Positions 23,665 to 32,427 of a DNA stretch of 32,967 bases are shown here, one piece after another. The number at the start of each line of letters is the position of its first letter. The first letter of the stretch is position 1. The stretch is from JBEIUO01 sp964549785 (GTDB lineage Bacteria; Planctomycetota; Phycisphaerae; Phycisphaerales; UBA1924), in assembly GCA_964549785.1 (NCBI GenBank), contig CAZJXA010000010.1, positions 1 to 32,967 on the forward strand, in the 5' to 3' direction. The notes below the pieces were generated by a model. The model was not told where the DNA came from, did no database searches, and saw nothing but the letters and a program-made list of their open reading frames with translations. The translations under genes were made by a program, and so were the position numbers.

Positions 23665-24696
23665 ATGGGCGATCGGAAAGTCGAATCTGAGAGCGGGCCG
23701 GACGGGGGCCCCGAGAACGCGCCAAATCGTTCGGCGCGGCGTGGTGGTCCTCGGAACGACGAGCCGGATTTTGGGCGGTTTTTGGGACGGGGAGAAGACC
23801 CGGTGGGCTGGTCTTTTCCGTTTGTGCGGTGGTTGGGCGTCCGGGTTCGGATGCACGCGGTGATGCCGATCTGGGCGGCCGCGGAGATTGCCGCGGCCAG
23901 TTTCGCGGGTCGGGATCGTGCGGCGTCGGCCGTGATGGGGGTGGGCGCGTTTGCGCTGGCGGCGGTGTGGCGGGAGCTCGTCAAAGGGCTGGCGCGGGTC
24001 CACACCGAGGAGGATGAACCGGTGGTGGTGGCGTGGCCCTTGGGGGGGCTGACGATCTCCGGGCGGGGCTGGCGCGGCTCACAACAAATTCCAAGCGAGT
24101 GGTGGGGTTTGGTGGCTGGGATGGGATGGACGGGCTTCTGGGCGTTCGCGGTTTGGCTTGGGGGGTGGGGACCGCTGGTTTTCAACCCGCTTGATCCAAT
24201 AGGAGCGGTGCATTCCGGTGGGATCGCGCCCGGGTTGGTCGTGTGGTGGTTCTATGCGGCGGGCGTGTGCATCACACTGTGCAACGCCCTGTTGCCGATG
24301 GCGCCGTTTGACTTGGGGAGGCTGCTGAGACGGGAGCACGCAGGGGGCGGTGCGGTGGGGGGCGATATTCGGGTGGGATACGTCGCGGCGATGACGCTCT
24401 TTGTGGGAGCGGCGGCGCTGGGCCATACCCGGCTGATGGCCGTGGCGGCTATCGGGGCGTTAGTGACGTGGCTGGACAGTCGGCGGGGATCGGCGGGGAT
24501 GCTGGCGGGGGAACACCCGGTGAGCAGTTACGAGCCCTTGGGACCGCCGGAATCGCGGATCATCGAGGAGACGGCGGTGCCGACCATGGACGAGGTGCTG
24601 GAAAAGATTAGCCGTGAGGGGTTGGGATCGTTGACCGGCGTGGAGCGGGCGGTGCTGGAGGAGGAGCGGAGGCGTCGGATGGGCGAGGGCAAATAG
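23665..24696 (+). CDS. M50/site-2-protease-like membrane protein, probably inactive
   Basis: ATG 23665 follows GAGGGG closely; the protein has 343 residues. A charged N-terminal tail of about 50 residues precedes several membrane helices. LGVRVRMHAVMPIWAAAEI resembles the first helix of site-2 proteases. AVWRELVKGLARV (about residues 100-112) aligns with the catalytic helix, but HExxH reads RELVK. PLGGLTISG follows as in the family. NALLPMAPFDLGRLL (207-221) matches the second motif (NxxPxxPxDGGR) and keeps its aspartate. Without the zinc histidines it should be a pseudoprotease. The C-terminal tail (EVLEKISREGLGSLTGVERAVLEEE) closely resembles that of the rhomboid encoded next. The pair may form a membrane complex; that is inference. 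Confidence 0.82.
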   Translation: MGDRKVESESGPDGGPENAPNRSARRGGPRNDEPDFGRFLGRGEDPVGWSFPFVRWLGVRVRMHAVMPIWAAAEIAAASFAGRDRAASAVMGVGAFALAAVWRELVKGLARVHTEEDEPVVVAWPLGGLTISGRGWRGSQQIPSEWWGLVAGMGWTGFWAFAVWLGGWGPLVFNPLDPIGAVHSGGIAPGLVVWWFYAAGVCITLCNALLPMAPFDLGRLLRREHAGGGAVGGDIRVGYVAAMTLFVGAAALGHTRLMAVAAIGALVTWLDSRRGSAGMLAGEHPVSSYEPLGPPESRIIEETAVPTMDEVLEKISREGLGSLTGVERAVLEEERRRRMGEGK

Positions 24697-24869
24697 CAGA
24701 CGGCAGATGGCAGTTTGGCGGACATTGCCAACACGCTTCGTTCGGCTGGTACGGCGGCGTGCAGGGGCAGCCGCCGGGGACGAAAGTCAATCTACACTTG
24801 GACCCACCCGGGTTTCGGGGCGGGGGCGCAAAGGCGCGCCAGCGATTGCCGACGGGCGAAGGACTGCCG

Positions 24870-25865
24870 ATGGGAATTGAGGACCGCGAGTATGCCAGAG
24901 AGGACGGCCGATGGCGGTCGTCAAGACCGACGTGGCGGTCGATGAATTCAATGCTGATTTTCGCGAACCTGACGGTGATGGGGATCCAGATATTGATCCC
25001 GGATCGGATCGGGATGTTCGGCTGGCCGACGGATCCGTTGAGCGATTTCGGGCATTTTTCGACAGAGGAAGTGCAATACCGAGGCGGGCTTGAGTTCTGG
25101 CGGGTTCTGACCTTTCAGTTCTTGCACGCCAATCTCGTTCATCTGTTCATGAACATGATGGGGTTGTACTGCTTTGGGGATCTGGTGGAGGCGCGGCTTG
25201 GTCCGAAGCGGTTTTTAGGGTTCTATCTGACGTGCGGAGTGTGCGGGGCGCTGATGTACTTCGTGCTCAACGCACTGGGTCACTGGATATACACGGAAAC
25301 GCAGTGGCGCATCCCAGGGTTTCTGTTCGAGGACCCGCGGACTCCGCTGGTCGGGGCCTCGGCGGGTGTATTCGGGGTGATCATGGCGTGCGCGAAGATC
25401 AAGCCGGATGCCGAGGCGTCGCTTTTCATGCTGCCGGTGCCAATCCGGCTGAAGCCGATGGCGTATATCTACGTGGGGTTCGCGTTTGTCAGTCTGCTCT
25501 TTGGCACGCGCAACGCGGGGGGCGAGGCGGCCCACATCGGCGGGGCGATCGCCGGGTTCGTGCTGATCCGCAACGCCCACCTGTTACGCGATTTTTTCGA
25601 TGTGTTCGGTGATTCGCGGAAGCAACCTAAAGGGCGGCGGACGGGGAAAGAGCGGGCACGCGGCGACGGTTCGGCCATGGAAAAGAGGGTCAAGGGAGGC
25701 GGAGCATCGGCCCGTCGGGATGCGGAACTGGAGCGGATTCTCGCCAAGATCTCGGCGACGACCATCGAGAGCCTGACGGCGGACGAGAAGACGTTTCTGG
25801 ATCGGGCGACCGAAGAGAAGCGGCGCGAAGAGCGACTGAAGGAACAGTACAAGGAAGAGCGGTGA
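24870..25865 (+). CDS. Rhomboid family intramembrane serine protease
   Basis: ATG 24870 has AAGGA six bases upstream; the product is 331 residues and starts MGIEDREY, typical of planctomycete rhomboids. Six or so membrane helices carry the oxyanion-side His86/His91/Asn95 (FLHANLVHLFMN), the nucleophile Ser164 in GASAG and the catalytic His222 (AAHIGG). Rhomboids cut transmembrane helices of substrate proteins within the membrane. The cytoplasmic C-terminus is a charged linker followed by ERILAKISATTIESLTADEKTFL, closely resembling the end of the preceding pseudoprotease. The stop overlaps the start of the next gene by four bases (GTGA). A longer in-frame GTG at 24759 adds 37 residues and lacks a ribosome binding site. 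Confidence 0.93.
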   Translation: MGIEDREYAREDGRWRSSRPTWRSMNSMLIFANLTVMGIQILIPDRIGMFGWPTDPLSDFGHFSTEEVQYRGGLEFWRVLTFQFLHANLVHLFMNMMGLYCFGDLVEARLGPKRFLGFYLTCGVCGALMYFVLNALGHWIYTETQWRIPGFLFEDPRTPLVGASAGVFGVIMACAKIKPDAEASLFMLPVPIRLKPMAYIYVGFAFVSLLFGTRNAGGEAAHIGGAIAGFVLIRNAHLLRDFFDVFGDSRKQPKGRRTGKERARGDGSAMEKRVKGGGASARRDAELERILAKISATTIESLTADEKTFLDRATEEKRREERLKEQYKEER

Positions 25866-27124
25866 GCCGCGGGCCGCTGCGGTTCACGGTTGCCCATCGG
25901 TCGGCGGTGTGCGGCGCGCGGCTGGGGTGCATCGAAACTCCGCACGGGTGGTTTGACACGCCGGCGTTCATGCCGGTGGGGACGCGCGGCAGCATCAAGG
26001 GTCTGGCCCCCCACATGGTGTCGGGGATTGGTGCCCAGATCGTCCTGAACAACACCTATCACCTGCTGTTGCGGCCGGGTCCGGAACGGGTGGCAAAGTT
26101 AGGTGGTGTTCACACCTTCATGAACTGGGACGGACCGATACTCACGGATTCGGGGGGGTATCAGGCGTTCTCGATGGCCGACACGAACACGCTGGACGAC
26201 GATGGGGTGACGTTCAAGTCGATCGTGGATGGATCGAAGATCCGGATGACGCCGGAACGGGCGATCGGGGTTCAGAACCTCCTGGGGGCGGACATCATCA
26301 TGGCGTTTGATGACTGCCCGCCGTCGAGTCGGGCGGCTTCGCCGGGACCGGATGTCGAATCGGCGGGAGCGGCCGCGAAGGAAGACCCGCGCCACGTGTC
26401 GGCGCTTCGGCGAGACTCGGGGAAGCAGGGGTATGACCACGGCGCGCGACTGGAGACGGCGCTCCGTCGCACCCGCCTTTGGCTGGAACGATGCGCGGCG
26501 GCGCATGCGCGATCGGGCGAGCAGTCCCTCTTTGGCATTGTGCAGGGAGGCACAGACCTGGAGATGCGGACGCGCTCCGCCCGAGAGACTGCATCGATCG
26601 AGTTACCCGGATACGCGATCGGGGGCGTGGCCGTGGGCGAATCCGCGGCGGATATTGCCCGCGTGGTGGCGCACACCGCGCGGCTTTTGCCGGCGGACAA
26701 ACCGCGATATTTGATGGGTGTGGGGTATGAGCGGGACCTTCTGGCGGCGGTGCGGGCGGGGGTCGACATGTTTGACTGCGTGCTGCCAACCCGGAACGGG
26801 CGGAACGCCAATGCGTTCTCAAGCACCGGACAGATCCGGCTGCGCAACAAGAAGTTTGAGGAGGATGCGGGCCCGATCGAGGAGGGGTGCGATTGCCCGG
26901 TGTGCTGCCCCACCGCGAATGGCTGGAGAACGCCGAAGGGAATGCACTTTTCGCGCGGGTATTTGCGGCACCTGTTTCAGGCGGGTGAGATGCTGGGGCC
27001 GATCCTGGTGAGCCTGCACAATCTGAGACACTTTCAGCGGTTCATGGCGGACGTGCGAAGGACGATTGTGAGCGACGATTGGGATGGGTTGCTGATGCGG
27101 TGGCCGGTCGCGGCCGGGAGTTGA
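25862..27124 (+). CDS. tgt: Queuine/preQ1 tRNA-guanine transglycosylase
   Basis: The 420-residue enzyme swaps guanine-34 of GUN-anticodon tRNAs for preQ1. Key residues are the general base Asp96 in TDSGGYQ, the nucleophile Asp305 in MFDCVLPTRNGRN, the GIVQGG loop (225-230) and the zinc site Cys343/Cys345/Cys348 with a His further on (YLRHLF). Start GTG 25862 overlaps the rhomboid stop, so translation is coupled. Between DDCPP and LRRTRLWLERC (about residues 155-200) the protein has roughly 35 extra, mostly polar residues compared with the common bacterial form. In most bacteria tgt is followed by yajC-secDF, as here. Confidence 0.96.
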   Translation: MSRGPLRFTVAHRSAVCGARLGCIETPHGWFDTPAFMPVGTRGSIKGLAPHMVSGIGAQIVLNNTYHLLLRPGPERVAKLGGVHTFMNWDGPILTDSGGYQAFSMADTNTLDDDGVTFKSIVDGSKIRMTPERAIGVQNLLGADIIMAFDDCPPSSRAASPGPDVESAGAAAKEDPRHVSALRRDSGKQGYDHGARLETALRRTRLWLERCAAAHARSGEQSLFGIVQGGTDLEMRTRSARETASIELPGYAIGGVAVGESAADIARVVAHTARLLPADKPRYLMGVGYERDLLAAVRAGVDMFDCVLPTRNGRNANAFSSTGQIRLRNKKFEEDAGPIEEGCDCPVCCPTANGWRTPKGMHFSRGYLRHLFQAGEMLGPILVSLHNLRHFQRFMADVRRTIVSDDWDGLLMRWPVAAGS

Positions 27125-27130
27125 AAAAAC

Positions 27131-27158
27131 CGCGTCCGGCGTGCGGATCGCGCGTTTT
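27131..27158 (+). terminator. Candidate terminator between tgt and yajC
   Basis: CGCGTCCG (27131-27138) pairs with CGGA and CGCG (27144-27152) around a single bulged T, with a GCGTG loop. Four T residues follow at 27155-27158. It begins seven bases after the tgt stop and would partly separate tgt from yajC-secDF. Confidence 0.45.
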
Positions 27159-27307
27159 CGGGGGTGATTCGGGAGGTTCCGTTGGCGTAGGATTGCGGCT
27201 AGGCTCTGACGGGTCTGGATACCCCTTGATACCTATGGATTCCGCGCCGACGACGGTGTTTGTACCGAAGCCCGGGCGGACAAAAATGAGTTGGAAAGGC
27301 TTTTCTT

Positions 27308-27808
27308 ATGCAGGTTTACAGTGTGATTGTGGCGGCGACGGTCGGGCAAGTTCAGCCTGCTGGAAGTCCGGGCGCGTTCGATGTGAATGGGACGGCGCCG
27401 CAGACGGGGACGGTGGCCCCCGGCGGGACGACCGGAACCGGTTTGCCGGCGGGTGGAACTCCCGCACCGTCGGGGGGGTTCGGCCCATTGATGTGGGTGC
27501 TGCCGGGGATGTTGCTGGTGATGATATTGATGAGCACGATGACCGGCCGCAAAGAGAAGAAGAAGCGGGCCGCGTTGATGAACTCGATGCAGCGGGGTGA
27601 CAAAGTTCAGATGCTGGGCGGGATCATCGGGGTCGTGCATGAACTCTCGGACGATGAGATGGTGCTGAACGTCGAGACGGGTCGGATCCGGTTTGCGCGG
27701 ACGGCGGTGCAAACGATATTGAAGAGCAAGAACGGCGGTTCGGGCGCCATGGGCAAGTCGGATTCGATCGCCGAGGCGAAGCCAGACGGCAAGGTCGTGA
27801 CAGTGTGA
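27308..27808 (+). CDS. yajC: Preprotein translocase subunit YajC
   Basis: The 166-residue protein has a Gly/Pro/Thr-rich N-terminal extension of about 55 residues. It is followed by the single membrane helix (GPLMWVLPGMLLVMILMSTMTG), the conserved basic RKEKKKRAALMNSMQRGDKVQMLGG core and a short SH3-like barrel. This is the YajC pattern, an accessory subunit that associates with SecDF at the translocon. Usual length is about 110 residues, so the N-terminal extension, facing the outside, is unusual. ATG 27308 has a weak AAAGG upstream. It lies 82 bases before secDF. Confidence 0.92.
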   Translation: MQVYSVIVAATVGQVQPAGSPGAFDVNGTAPQTGTVAPGGTTGTGLPAGGTPAPSGGFGPLMWVLPGMLLVMILMSTMTGRKEKKKRAALMNSMQRGDKVQMLGGIIGVVHELSDDEMVLNVETGRIRFARTAVQTILKSKNGGSGAMGKSDSIAEAKPDGKVVTV

Positions 27809-27890
27809 ACGAACGTCGCGAAGGTTGAGGGCAGCGTCGGAACGAACGGGTACAGGATCGGGACGGACGAGTGAAGTCGGTTGAGAAGAC

Positions 27891-30800
27891 ATGCAGAAGA
27901 GCATCATTACGCGTGCGTTGATCGTGCTGCTGGTCGTCGTGGTCTGTGCCTTGGCGGTGTATCCGCCCCGCGAGAAATTGCGGCTGGGCAAGGACTTGGC
28001 GGGCGGCGTGAGCCTGGTGTACACCGTTCAGATCGATGATGAACAGAACCCGGGCGAGGTGATCGCGCGGACCATCGACGTCCTGAAGCAGCGTGTCGAC
28101 CCGAACGGGTTGCTGGAGGTTTCGATGGTGGCGCAGGGGCGCGACCGGATCGAGATCACGATGCCTCTGCCATCGGCAGAAGTCAAGGCGTTGCGGCGGG
28201 AGTTTGACGATGAGGTCGCGAAGTTGGGGAGGTCGGCCCTGACCGAAAGTCGGCTGGAACGCGATATACGGCTGCCAGGGCCGGAACGGACGACGGCGTT
28301 CGCGACGATGGCCGCGGGCAGCGCGAAGCGGGCGGAACTGCTGACGTCGGCGGCCGACACATACGACGACTGGATGGCGAAGCAGGCGGCCTATGACGCC
28401 ACCACCGACGCGCCCGCCAAGTCGGCGCTCGTCGGGCCGGTGGCGACGGCCAGCATCGCCTATGAGACGGCGCGGGCCGCGGTGCTGCGGACCGTTCTGG
28501 ACCCCTCCGAGGTGCTCGACGTAGTGGGTGCGTCCACGAAGAGGCGCCAGATCATCGACGGCTCCAAGTTGCTGGAAATCCCCAGCCCGCGTGAGGTGGC
28601 CGAAAAGCAGTTGCTCGAGTCGCACCCCGACTCGGCGGCGGATATCGGGCGGTTGCTCGCCAAGTACGAGGCGTACGCGGCGAAACGGAACACACTCGAC
28701 GACCCGAACGATCTCATCAAGATGATGAAGGGCGCGGGTGTGCTGACATTCCGCATCGCGGCAAATGTGGGTGAGCATCCGGAGGAAGCGAAGTTACGCG
28801 AGCAGATGAAGGATCGGGGGCCGAGGAACGTCGAGTCGTCGGACGCCCGCTGGTTCCGCATCAACCAGATCGAGTCGTGGGTGGACAGCAAGGCCGAGGC
28901 GGATCAACTCTTTGACCGGCCCGAGAACGCGGCGGCGTTCTTCGGCCAGCGGGGCTTTGTTGCTGAGGCGTATCAGGGGGACTACTACCTTTTGCTGTGG
29001 GCGATACCCGGCAAACAACTCGTTCCCGTCGAGGGGGACTCGTGGGCGGTGTCGGGGGCCCGGCAGGGGCAGGACGAACTCGGGAAGCCGTCGATCAATT
29101 TCTCCATGGACCCCCGGGGGGCGGTGTTGTTGGGCGCGTTGACGCAGAACAACGTCGGGAACAAGATGGCGGTTCTTCTGGACGATCAGATCTACACCGC
29201 ACCCAATTTGCGGGACTCGATCTCGTCGCAAGGGACGATCACGGGCGACTTTGACACGGCGGAGATCGAGTATGTGGTGAGGGTGCTGGCGGGCGGGAGC
29301 CTGCAGGCCAAGGTTTCGCCGGTCCCGATCAGTGTGAACACGCAGGCCCCCGACCTGGGCCTTGACAACCTGCGTTCGGGAATGCGGGCGGGCGTGTACT
29401 CGCTGATCATGTGCGCCACGTTCCTGACGATCTACTACTTCTTCGCGGGCGTCATCGCGACGGTGGCGCTGGCCGTGAACCTGCTGCTGCTGGTCGGGGC
29501 GATGTCGCTGAACAAGGCGGCTTTCACGCTTCCGGGGATCGCGGGCGTGATTCTGTCGATCGCGATGGCGGTGGACGCGAACGTGCTGGTCTTCGAGCGG
29601 ATGCGTGAAGAAATCAACGGCGGCGCGGACCTGCGGAAGGCGGTGCGGCTGGGGTACCGAAAAGCCCTGTCGGCGATCGTGGACGGGAACCTGACAAACC
29701 TGATCGTGTGCTTTGTGCTGGGGCTGCCGTTCATCGGCACGCCCGAGGTGCGGGGGTTCGCGATCACGATGGGGATCGGCGTCATCACGACGCTCTTTTC
29801 GCAGTTAGTAGTGACGAAGCTCATCTTCGACACCGGGATTGAGTTCTTCGGATGGCGGCGGATCACGATGCTCCCACTGGCGGTGCCGTTTGTGCAGCGC
29901 CTGTTCACGGTGAACGTCAACTGGCTGAAGTACCGGTACATCTTCTTCGCGATTTTCGCCGGCTTGATCGTGCTGAGCACGGCCGTGATCATCAACCGGG
30001 GCTCGGAGATGCTCGGTACGGAGTTCCGGGGCGGAACGGCGATCACCATCAAGACCAAGACGGGGCCGGACGGGACGCCCTTGCTGCTCGATCGCTCGGA
30101 GGTCGTGACGCGGGTTCGTGGGATCGCGGATGTCTCACCCGCGCTCGCGGACCTTCGGAACGCGGACGTGCTGGTCGTGAACCCGGATGCAGGAGGAACG
30201 CGGTCGGGGACGTTCACGATCAAGACGCTGGGGAAGGACACGCGGGCGATTTCGGACGGGATCTCACGGGCGTTCGAGGACGTGATGGCGGACCGGGCAC
30301 CGATCGAGTTTCGGGGTTCGGATGCGGTGGATGCGGCCCGGGCTCCCGTCTACCCCATCACGAGCGCGCGGTTGGGCGCGGTGATCGACAAGCCCGGGGT
30401 GATGAACCAGGTTCCGGAGTTTGTGGGAGGTGTGGCGATCGTTCTGGAGCGGATCGACCCGCCGGCGTCGGCGGCCCAGCTCAAGGAACGGATGCAGTTG
30501 ACGCGCGGGACGACGGAGTACAGCGACGCGGCGGCCCGGACGACCGAGGTAGTGGTCATCGAAGGAACGGAAGAGGCGGCGCGGACGGCGGTGGTACTGG
30601 TGCGCGACCCCGAGGTGAGTTTCTTCGGCAACGAATCGTGGAACCGCGTGGTGCGTGACCGGGAGTGGGAGATCGCGGTGGACTCGCTGACGAAGCAGTC
30701 GACGTTTCTGAACGTTCAGAGTTTCAGCGGCGCGATCGCGCGGACGTTCACGGGGCAGGCGATCGCCTCAATCCTGTTCAGCACGCTGCTTATCATCGTG

Positions 30801-31322
30801 TACGTGTGGGTGCGGTTCAACTCGATCCGGTTCTCGATCGCCGCGATCGTGCCGACACTGATGGACTGCTACATCGTGGTGGGGCTGATTGCACTGGCCG
30901 AGGTTTTGTACGACGTGGTCCCCGGGGCGGCGCGGACGCTTGGGCTGCTGCCGTTCAAAATAGACCTGACGACGGTGGCGTCGATCCTGGCGATTCTGGG
31001 ATATTCGATCAACGACAAGATCGTGGTGCTGGACCGGATCCGCGAGAACCGGGGCAAATTGAAGGTGGTGACGGCGGAGATCATCAACACGTCGGTCAAT
31101 CAGACTTTCAGCCGAACGCTGATGACGGGAACGACGACGATTCTCGCGACGCTGATTCTGTACGTCGTGGGCGGAGAAGCCGTCCGGTCGTTCGCGTTCT
31201 CGCTGGGTCTTGGCGTCATCATCGGGACGATTTCGTCGATCGCGCTGGGGGCGCCGCTGGTCTGGACGAAGGAAGCGGCCGCGGCCGAGGCCGAGGATGG
31301 CGCGGAGGTGGTGGCGGCGTGA
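27891..31322 (+). CDS. secDF: Fused protein-export subunit SecDF
   Basis: The 1143-residue protein joins SecD and SecF. SecD contributes GKDLAGGVSLVY (33-44), GVLTFRIA, the conserved P1 end (IYTAPNLRDSISSQG) and the membrane block with DANVLVFERMREE. SecF begins near residue 665 and has GTEFRGGTAI (about 710), YSINDKIVVLDRIREN and NQTFSRTLMTGTT. About twelve membrane helices are expected. SecDF uses the proton gradient to pull exported proteins across the membrane after SecYEG. Between ITMPLPSAEV (about 90-98) and GAGVLTFRIA (281) lies a helical insertion of roughly 180 residues where E. coli SecD has only a short link; the SecF periplasmic region is also enlarged. GAGAAG lies just before ATG 27891. 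Confidence 0.96.
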   Translation: MQKSIITRALIVLLVVVVCALAVYPPREKLRLGKDLAGGVSLVYTVQIDDEQNPGEVIARTIDVLKQRVDPNGLLEVSMVAQGRDRIEITMPLPSAEVKALRREFDDEVAKLGRSALTESRLERDIRLPGPERTTAFATMAAGSAKRAELLTSAADTYDDWMAKQAAYDATTDAPAKSALVGPVATASIAYETARAAVLRTVLDPSEVLDVVGASTKRRQIIDGSKLLEIPSPREVAEKQLLESHPDSAADIGRLLAKYEAYAAKRNTLDDPNDLIKMMKGAGVLTFRIAANVGEHPEEAKLREQMKDRGPRNVESSDARWFRINQIESWVDSKAEADQLFDRPENAAAFFGQRGFVAEAYQGDYYLLLWAIPGKQLVPVEGDSWAVSGARQGQDELGKPSINFSMDPRGAVLLGALTQNNVGNKMAVLLDDQIYTAPNLRDSISSQGTITGDFDTAEIEYVVRVLAGGSLQAKVSPVPISVNTQAPDLGLDNLRSGMRAGVYSLIMCATFLTIYYFFAGVIATVALAVNLLLLVGAMSLNKAAFTLPGIAGVILSIAMAVDANVLVFERMREEINGGADLRKAVRLGYRKALSAIVDGNLTNLIVCFVLGLPFIGTPEVRGFAITMGIGVITTLFSQLVVTKLIFDTGIEFFGWRRITMLPLAVPFVQRLFTVNVNWLKYRYIFFAIFAGLIVLSTAVIINRGSEMLGTEFRGGTAITIKTKTGPDGTPLLLDRSEVVTRVRGIADVSPALADLRNADVLVVNPDAGGTRSGTFTIKTLGKDTRAISDGISRAFEDVMADRAPIEFRGSDAVDAARAPVYPITSARLGAVIDKPGVMNQVPEFVGGVAIVLERIDPPASAAQLKERMQLTRGTTEYSDAAARTTEVVVIEGTEEAARTAVVLVRDPEVSFFGNESWNRVVRDREWEIAVDSLTKQSTFLNVQSFSGAIARTFTGQAIASILFSTLLIIVYVWVRFNSIRFSIAAIVPTLMDCYIVVGLIALAEVLYDVVPGAARTLGLLPFKIDLTTVASILAILGYSINDKIVVLDRIRENRGKLKVVTAEIINTSVNQTFSRTLMTGTTTILATLILYVVGGEAVRSFAFSLGLGVIIGTISSIALGAPLVWTKEAAAAEAEDGAEVVAA

Positions 31323-31326
31323 GCTG

Positions 31327-32022
31327 ATGAACGAGCACACCGGGAAACTCGCCGTCGGTTTGCTGGCCTTGGTCGGCGTGTGGATTCTTGTGTATTGGCT
31401 GGTGCCCGCGGCACCCCGGGTCACGTTTGCAGAGCAGGCTCTGGAGCCGCTCTCGGAGGTCGCGGAGTCGGCGCCGCCGGAAGATCCCAACGTCGCGGAT
31501 GTCCGCGTCACGACAGGGAATCGATTGAAAGCAGTACCCGGGGCTGCGGGCCCGGCGGCGATCGGCGCATCCGCCGTGCCGGCTCGGGAGTCGGGGAAGC
31601 CCGCGGCGGAGTCCGCCGCGAGGCGGGGCGGGGTGATCGCGCCGCAGTTTGTTGACCACACCGTCGAGGCGGGTGAGACGTTCGGCACGATCGCCGCTAA
31701 GTACTACGGGAAGAGCGGGATGGGTTCGGTGGTCGCCCGAGCCAATCCGTTTGTCGACCCGACGCGGCTCAGGCCCGGGCGCATATTGAAGGTTCCGAAG
31801 GATCCTGCGAACATCCAAGGAATTGAAGTGCTCCCCGAAGTTCCGGGGGAAAGGGTTGTCGTCGTGCAGTCGGGGGACACGCTGTCGTCTCTGGCGAAGG
31901 CGCACTTTGGCACGGTGACGATGGCGGATGCGATCTTCGAGGCCAATCGCGACACCCTGCAATCGGCCGACGACCTGGCGGTTGGCCAGCGGCTCCGGCT
32001 GCCGCCCCGAGACGTGCCGTGA
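31327..32022 (+). CDS. Membrane-anchored protein with two LysM domains
   Basis: ATG 31327 lies four bases after the secDF stop; the product has 231 residues. A single N-terminal membrane helix (LAVGLLALVGVWILVYWLV) leads to a Pro/Ala-rich linker. Two LysM modules follow: VDHTVEAGETFGTIAAKYYG through RPGRILKVP, and VVVVQSGDTLSSLAKAHFG through VGQRLRLPP. LysM binds N-acetylglucosamine in peptidoglycan or chitin-like polymers, so the protein likely tethers the inner membrane to the cell wall. No hydrolase domain is attached. Position after secDF suggests co-transcription. The stop overlaps the next start as GTGA. Confidence 0.9.
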   Translation: MNEHTGKLAVGLLALVGVWILVYWLVPAAPRVTFAEQALEPLSEVAESAPPEDPNVADVRVTTGNRLKAVPGAAGPAAIGASAVPARESGKPAAESAARRGGVIAPQFVDHTVEAGETFGTIAAKYYGKSGMGSVVARANPFVDPTRLRPGRILKVPKDPANIQGIEVLPEVPGERVVVVQSGDTLSSLAKAHFGTVTMADAIFEANRDTLQSADDLAVGQRLRLPPRDVP

Positions 32023-32304
32023 GCGGCGAGCGCGGTGTTGGGGCAACACCCGGCGGGGTGGACGTCGTAATTCTGGGCGGGGGCGTGTGCGGGCTTTTGC
32101 TCCGAGCCGTGCTCTGGAAGGCCGGCTATTCGACCGTTTTGGTGAGCAAGGGGCCTTTGGGGGCCGGGCAGACCATCGGCTCGCAGGGGATTCTGCACGC
32201 GGGCTTGAAGTACGCCGCGGACGGGGTCTCTCGGGAAATCAGCGGTACGCTCGCGGAATCGCGCGGATGGTGGCGGGGTGCGCTGACGGCGGGTGATGGA
32301 ATCG
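32019..32304 (+). CDS. DAO-type FAD oxidoreductase, 5' part before scaffold gap
   Basis: GTG 32019 overlaps the LysM gene stop by four bases. The N-terminus has a dinucleotide-binding motif (VVILGGGVCGLLLRAVL) and GAGQTIGSQGILHAGLKYA, as in glycerol-3-phosphate-dehydrogenase/DAO-like flavoenzymes. The frame is open to the run of Ns at 32305. The same protein resumes at about 32428, so this is one gene interrupted by an assembly gap, not a true truncation. Confidence 0.85.
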
Positions 32305-32314
32305 NNNNNNNNNN
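32305..32314. other. Scaffold gap (10 Ns)
   Basis: Ten undetermined bases split the FAD oxidoreductase gene. A run of exactly ten Ns is a common placeholder for a join of unknown length, so distances and frames across it are not reliable. Confidence 0.97.
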
Positions 32315-32427
32315 TCCGAGCGTCCGATAGCGCAGCAGCGCCTCGCGCCCTTCGGGGTGGCTCTCGGGCACGACCTCCCCTTGAGCGATGTCGGGGATCT
32401 TGCGCAGCCAGTCTCGAAGCGTTCCTG

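Noticed and set aside
24759..24869. Longer rhomboid start at GTG 24759
   Set aside because: The added 37 residues are Gly/Pro-rich with no ribosome binding site, whereas ATG 24870 has AAGGA and begins with the usual MGIEDREY-type N-terminus. The third-position GC of this stretch is moderately gene-like, so some doubt remains.
27233..28024. Minus-strand open frame of 263 codons opposite yajC and the start of secDF
   Set aside because: It is a shadow of two well-identified genes, rich in Arg, His and Pro, with no motif.
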